Part shown: positions 61,401 to 64,000 of the stretch, piece after piece
How positions within the stretch are numbered: position 1 is the first letter of the stretch
Layout of the letters: each line of letters begins with the position of its first letter
DNA from: Chamaea fasciata
Lineage: Eukaryota > Chordata > Aves > Passeriformes > Sylviidae
Length of the DNA stretch: 64,000 bases
Assembly (NCBI GenBank): GCA_029207755.1
Contig: JARCOQ010000006.1
Location: 22,728,890 to 22,792,889, forward strand
Reading direction: 5' to 3'
Notes under the pieces: generated by a model
Told to the model about the DNA's origin: nothing
What the model saw: the letters and a program-made list of their open reading frames with translations, nothing else
Database searches by the model: none
Translations under genes and position numbers: made by a program

Positions 61401-63568
61401 TTTTTTTTAAAAAGTCTGTGTAATATTGGTATTAATTTCAAGCCAAGCTTGCATGGGAGCCACAGCAACTGCAAGATTTATAATGGGGTATTTCTTCAAG
61501 GGAAATAGCTAAAAATTGCTCTAAGTCTTGTGAGACCTGTTCCAGTAGGACTACAGAAAGAATATTATACCATTACTGTTTAATTCAATTTCAAGCATTA
61601 AATAGCCACAAAAAAAGCCATACATGTGCATACTCTTAAAACAAAAGCAGAAATAATGGCATGCAGAAGTTAATATATTAGTAATTTGTATTTTAAATTC
61701 AGTATTTTAAAAATTACAGATTTTTTTTAGGTTATGTCTTCAAACCTGTATTTTTAACCACAAAGTTTAGTGGAAAACAATACTATATAAATAAAACTAC
61801 CAGCTCATCAGTCTTTGGTGAAAAATATTGGTGGCTGAATATCCTGTTAGGCAGAAGACTTGTAATAGCTTGTGGAAGGCAGAAGAAATGGTAATACCTA
61901 AGGGTAGGTTTCATATTCCCTTACGAAATTGCAGAATGACTGATGCATTTTTGTAATCCAGGCGGAGTGCAGCTGTTTTCTTAAAAACAGTTGCTGCCAA
62001 ATTATGCTTCAATTCAAAGAAAAGGAAAACCAAACTTCCTTAAGGTCTCTTACTGATGTATGTGTCCTCAAAACTGTTTCTCCTGTTCTGTCCTGTAAGC
62101 AGACAAGCAATCAATTTAGATTCCTAATATAATTTTGGATTTATTGGCCTTTCTTATATAGTATTTTCTGTTAAAACTTCCCAAGTTACTTTAGTGTTAA
62201 GTGAGAAAAAGAACAGCTGTAGACAATAGTGGAAAATATCAAACTGATACTAACTAGTTTCAGGCAGAGTGTATTAGACTGAAATACATTTTAAAAATGA
62301 GAGTTGTTAGAGCTACTAATGTGTTTTTTGGCACAGGTAAAAAGATACCGTATACTGTAACTGCTGAGAGGAGTGCTTTGAGGCTTTTTTTCCCTGTGTG
62401 TCTTGTTGCCAGTATTGTCACTGCTTGAGAGCTGGTTTTGTACAGCTTGATTTGCAGAGTAAATCACTCTGGAAATCACAAGGAAAATAGATTGCAAATA
62501 CTTCAGCTTTAATTGAAGAAATTGTATAAATTGTAACACATTATACTGACAGAGGGAAATGGTTTCTGAAAGAAGAGCCACAGGTTGAAGAAAAAAATTG
62601 CAAGTGAGGATAAATGCTTTCAGTTTTTATAAAAATTAAATGTCTGATTTGGTGTATATGTTTTTTAATACCTTATTCTTTTTGTCATTGAATTGCCTGG
62701 CAAATGGCCTTCACTAGCCAGACAGAGAGAGTTTGAGATTGCTCCAGAAGGCATAAGTATTGGTAGTGAACTTGAATGTTAACTGAACTATAATGGAAAT
62801 AGGATAGGGAATGGTACTGTGATAGCGAAATAAAACCTAGAAATGTTTAAAACTGGCCAGTAGGAGGGGGTTCTGTCTTTCAAGCTCCTATTATGCTTTA
62901 CTGTATGCTCTGGCTCTTCATATTATATTAATGGTACTGGTGTGTCCAAGTGTTTGCAGAATTGAAACAGAAAGAACTACTTCAGGTGGTAATGTAGAAC
63001 ATAACAAAAGTTAAACACTGGTGCCTCCTTTATTATTATTTTTCCCAAAGTGTGGGAGCTCTTCTGAAGGAGTTATTTGAATGTATTTGAATTCCAAAAA
63101 GTTTAAAATGAAATACAGGTAATTTCAATTATGTAATTTGAAGAAAATTTGTCATGAGGTATAAGAAGAATGTCAAAATAATGTAATATCCCATGTTCAG
63201 CCTCAATATTCCTGTGGCCTCTTTTTTCATCTGTTTAGGAGATATTTGGTTCATATTTTCATAATGTTCATATTCATCTTTTACTAAATTAAATAATGGG
63301 AATTGTAAGATTGAGAATGAGAATGTACACCTAAGAAGTATATGTACTGATTTGCATAAGCAAACACAGCTTTTCTAACTGACTTTATATGCATTTATTT
63401 TTAAAATAGATGAAATCTAAATGTATCTCCTAACTAATACTATTCTGGGTAAATTTGAATTACTTGAAAATCTGCTCATTTAGAAGTGTAAGCTTTAGTG
63501 TCACGAAAGATTTAAGTTTGAATAATGTTCTTTTGGTATAATTCCCAACTTGTTCTTGTCTTTTGCAG
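58410..63568 (+). other. UBE2K: UBE2K intron 2
   Basis: This 5.16-kb phase-1 GC-AG intron ends at 'gttcttgtcttttgcag'. It is AT-rich with a G/T-rich low-complexity tract at about 61365-61410. I see no gene or well-defined mobile element in it. An open frame at 59495-59836 (minus) does not resemble a known protein. Confidence 0.85.
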
Positions 63569-63627
63569 GTGGAAGGTATCAGCTAGAAATAAAAATCCCA
63601 GAAACATATCCGTTTAATCCTCCTAAG
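63569..63627 (+). CDS. UBE2K: UBE2K exon 3 (rest of residue 53 to residue 72)
   Basis: The exon completes the split Gly codon and reads GRYQLEIKIPETYPFNPPK, the conserved E2 segment with the YPF-x-PP motif found before the active site. It has 59 nt and ends in phase 0 at a GTACTG donor. The active-site cysteine (about residue 92) and the C-terminal UBA domain (about residues 160-200) are encoded beyond the window. Confidence 0.96.
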
Positions 63628-64000
63628 GTACTGCAGACACACATTTTTGGATAATACAAATTGGCTAACAAGTTGGGTTTGAGTATTCTTATTTACTTGT
63701 TTGCTTGCTTGTTGGGGTTTTTGGGTTTTTTTGTTTGTTTGATTTTTTGAATTCACTTCTAGACAAGGATTGGAACTGTTATATTTAGATAGAAATAAAG
63801 CAGGATGTAAAACTGTATCCAATTATAAGTACCTTCTGATTGTTCCTAAAAGTAAAAACTGGGAAATGCTGTGGAGGAGCTTGGGTCTTATTGTAATATT
63901 TTTCTGACAAGATGAATACAGTTTTCAGGTAGTTTTAAATGATGTAGAGAGTACAGCTGTCTTCCCTCCCCCTTTGTTGAAGAAATGTCGTAATAAGGGA
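63628..64000 (+). other. UBE2K: UBE2K intron 3 (partial)
   Basis: This is the start of intron 3, GTACTG onward. A G/T-rich low-complexity patch (63700-63750, runs such as 'ggggtttttgggttttttt') is the only feature seen before the window ends. Confidence 0.85.

Overview
This is a stretch of vertebrate nuclear DNA, almost certainly from a bird and most likely a passerine. It has long AT-rich introns, two CpG-island promoters, degenerate CR1 LINE copies whose 3' ends match the avian CR1 tail, and several solo retroviral LTRs that I know from passerine genomes. There are no bacterial-type genes, no CRISPR array, and no rRNA or tRNA that I can support.

Two genes are identified from protein sequence. 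On the minus strand is the 5' part of SMIM14 (small integral membrane protein 14). Its first coding exon lies at 9029-9139, and a probable non-coding first exon sits in the CpG island near 24.9-25.0 kb. The remaining coding exons should lie left of position 1. On the plus strand is UBE2K (ubiquitin-conjugating enzyme E2 K, E2-25K). Its first three coding exons are at 40342-40404, 58316-58409 and 63569-63627, giving residues 1-72 of about 200. The catalytic cysteine and the UBA domain lie right of position 64000. The genes are head to head, with about 15 kb between their promoters, in the same order and orientation as SMIM14-UBE2K in human.

Layout: 1-9028 is SMIM14 intron with one possible processed-pseudogene fragment (5040-5418). 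9140-24931 is SMIM14 intron 1, carrying a 1,045-bp GC-rich solo LTR (10845-11889) with a perfect 5-bp target duplication and a CTCF-like motif inside it. 24640-25440 is the SMIM14 CpG island. 25914-26601 is a 688-bp, almost pure polypyrimidine array just outside that promoter. 26.6-39.6 kb is intergenic with two CR1 copies and a perfect 16-bp-stem hairpin. 39640-40830 is the UBE2K CpG island, with NRF1-like and YY1-like sites at the likely start of transcription. UBE2K intron 1 (17.9 kb) holds two solo LTRs and a CR1 copy. Intron 2 (5.2 kb) appears to use a GC donor.

Most long open frames are artefacts of the polypyrimidine array or the GC-rich islands. I see no new multigene system. The points most worth checking are the LTR-borne CTCF-like site, the GC-AG intron of UBE2K, the polypurine/polypyrimidine array next to the SMIM14 promoter, and the perfect hairpins.
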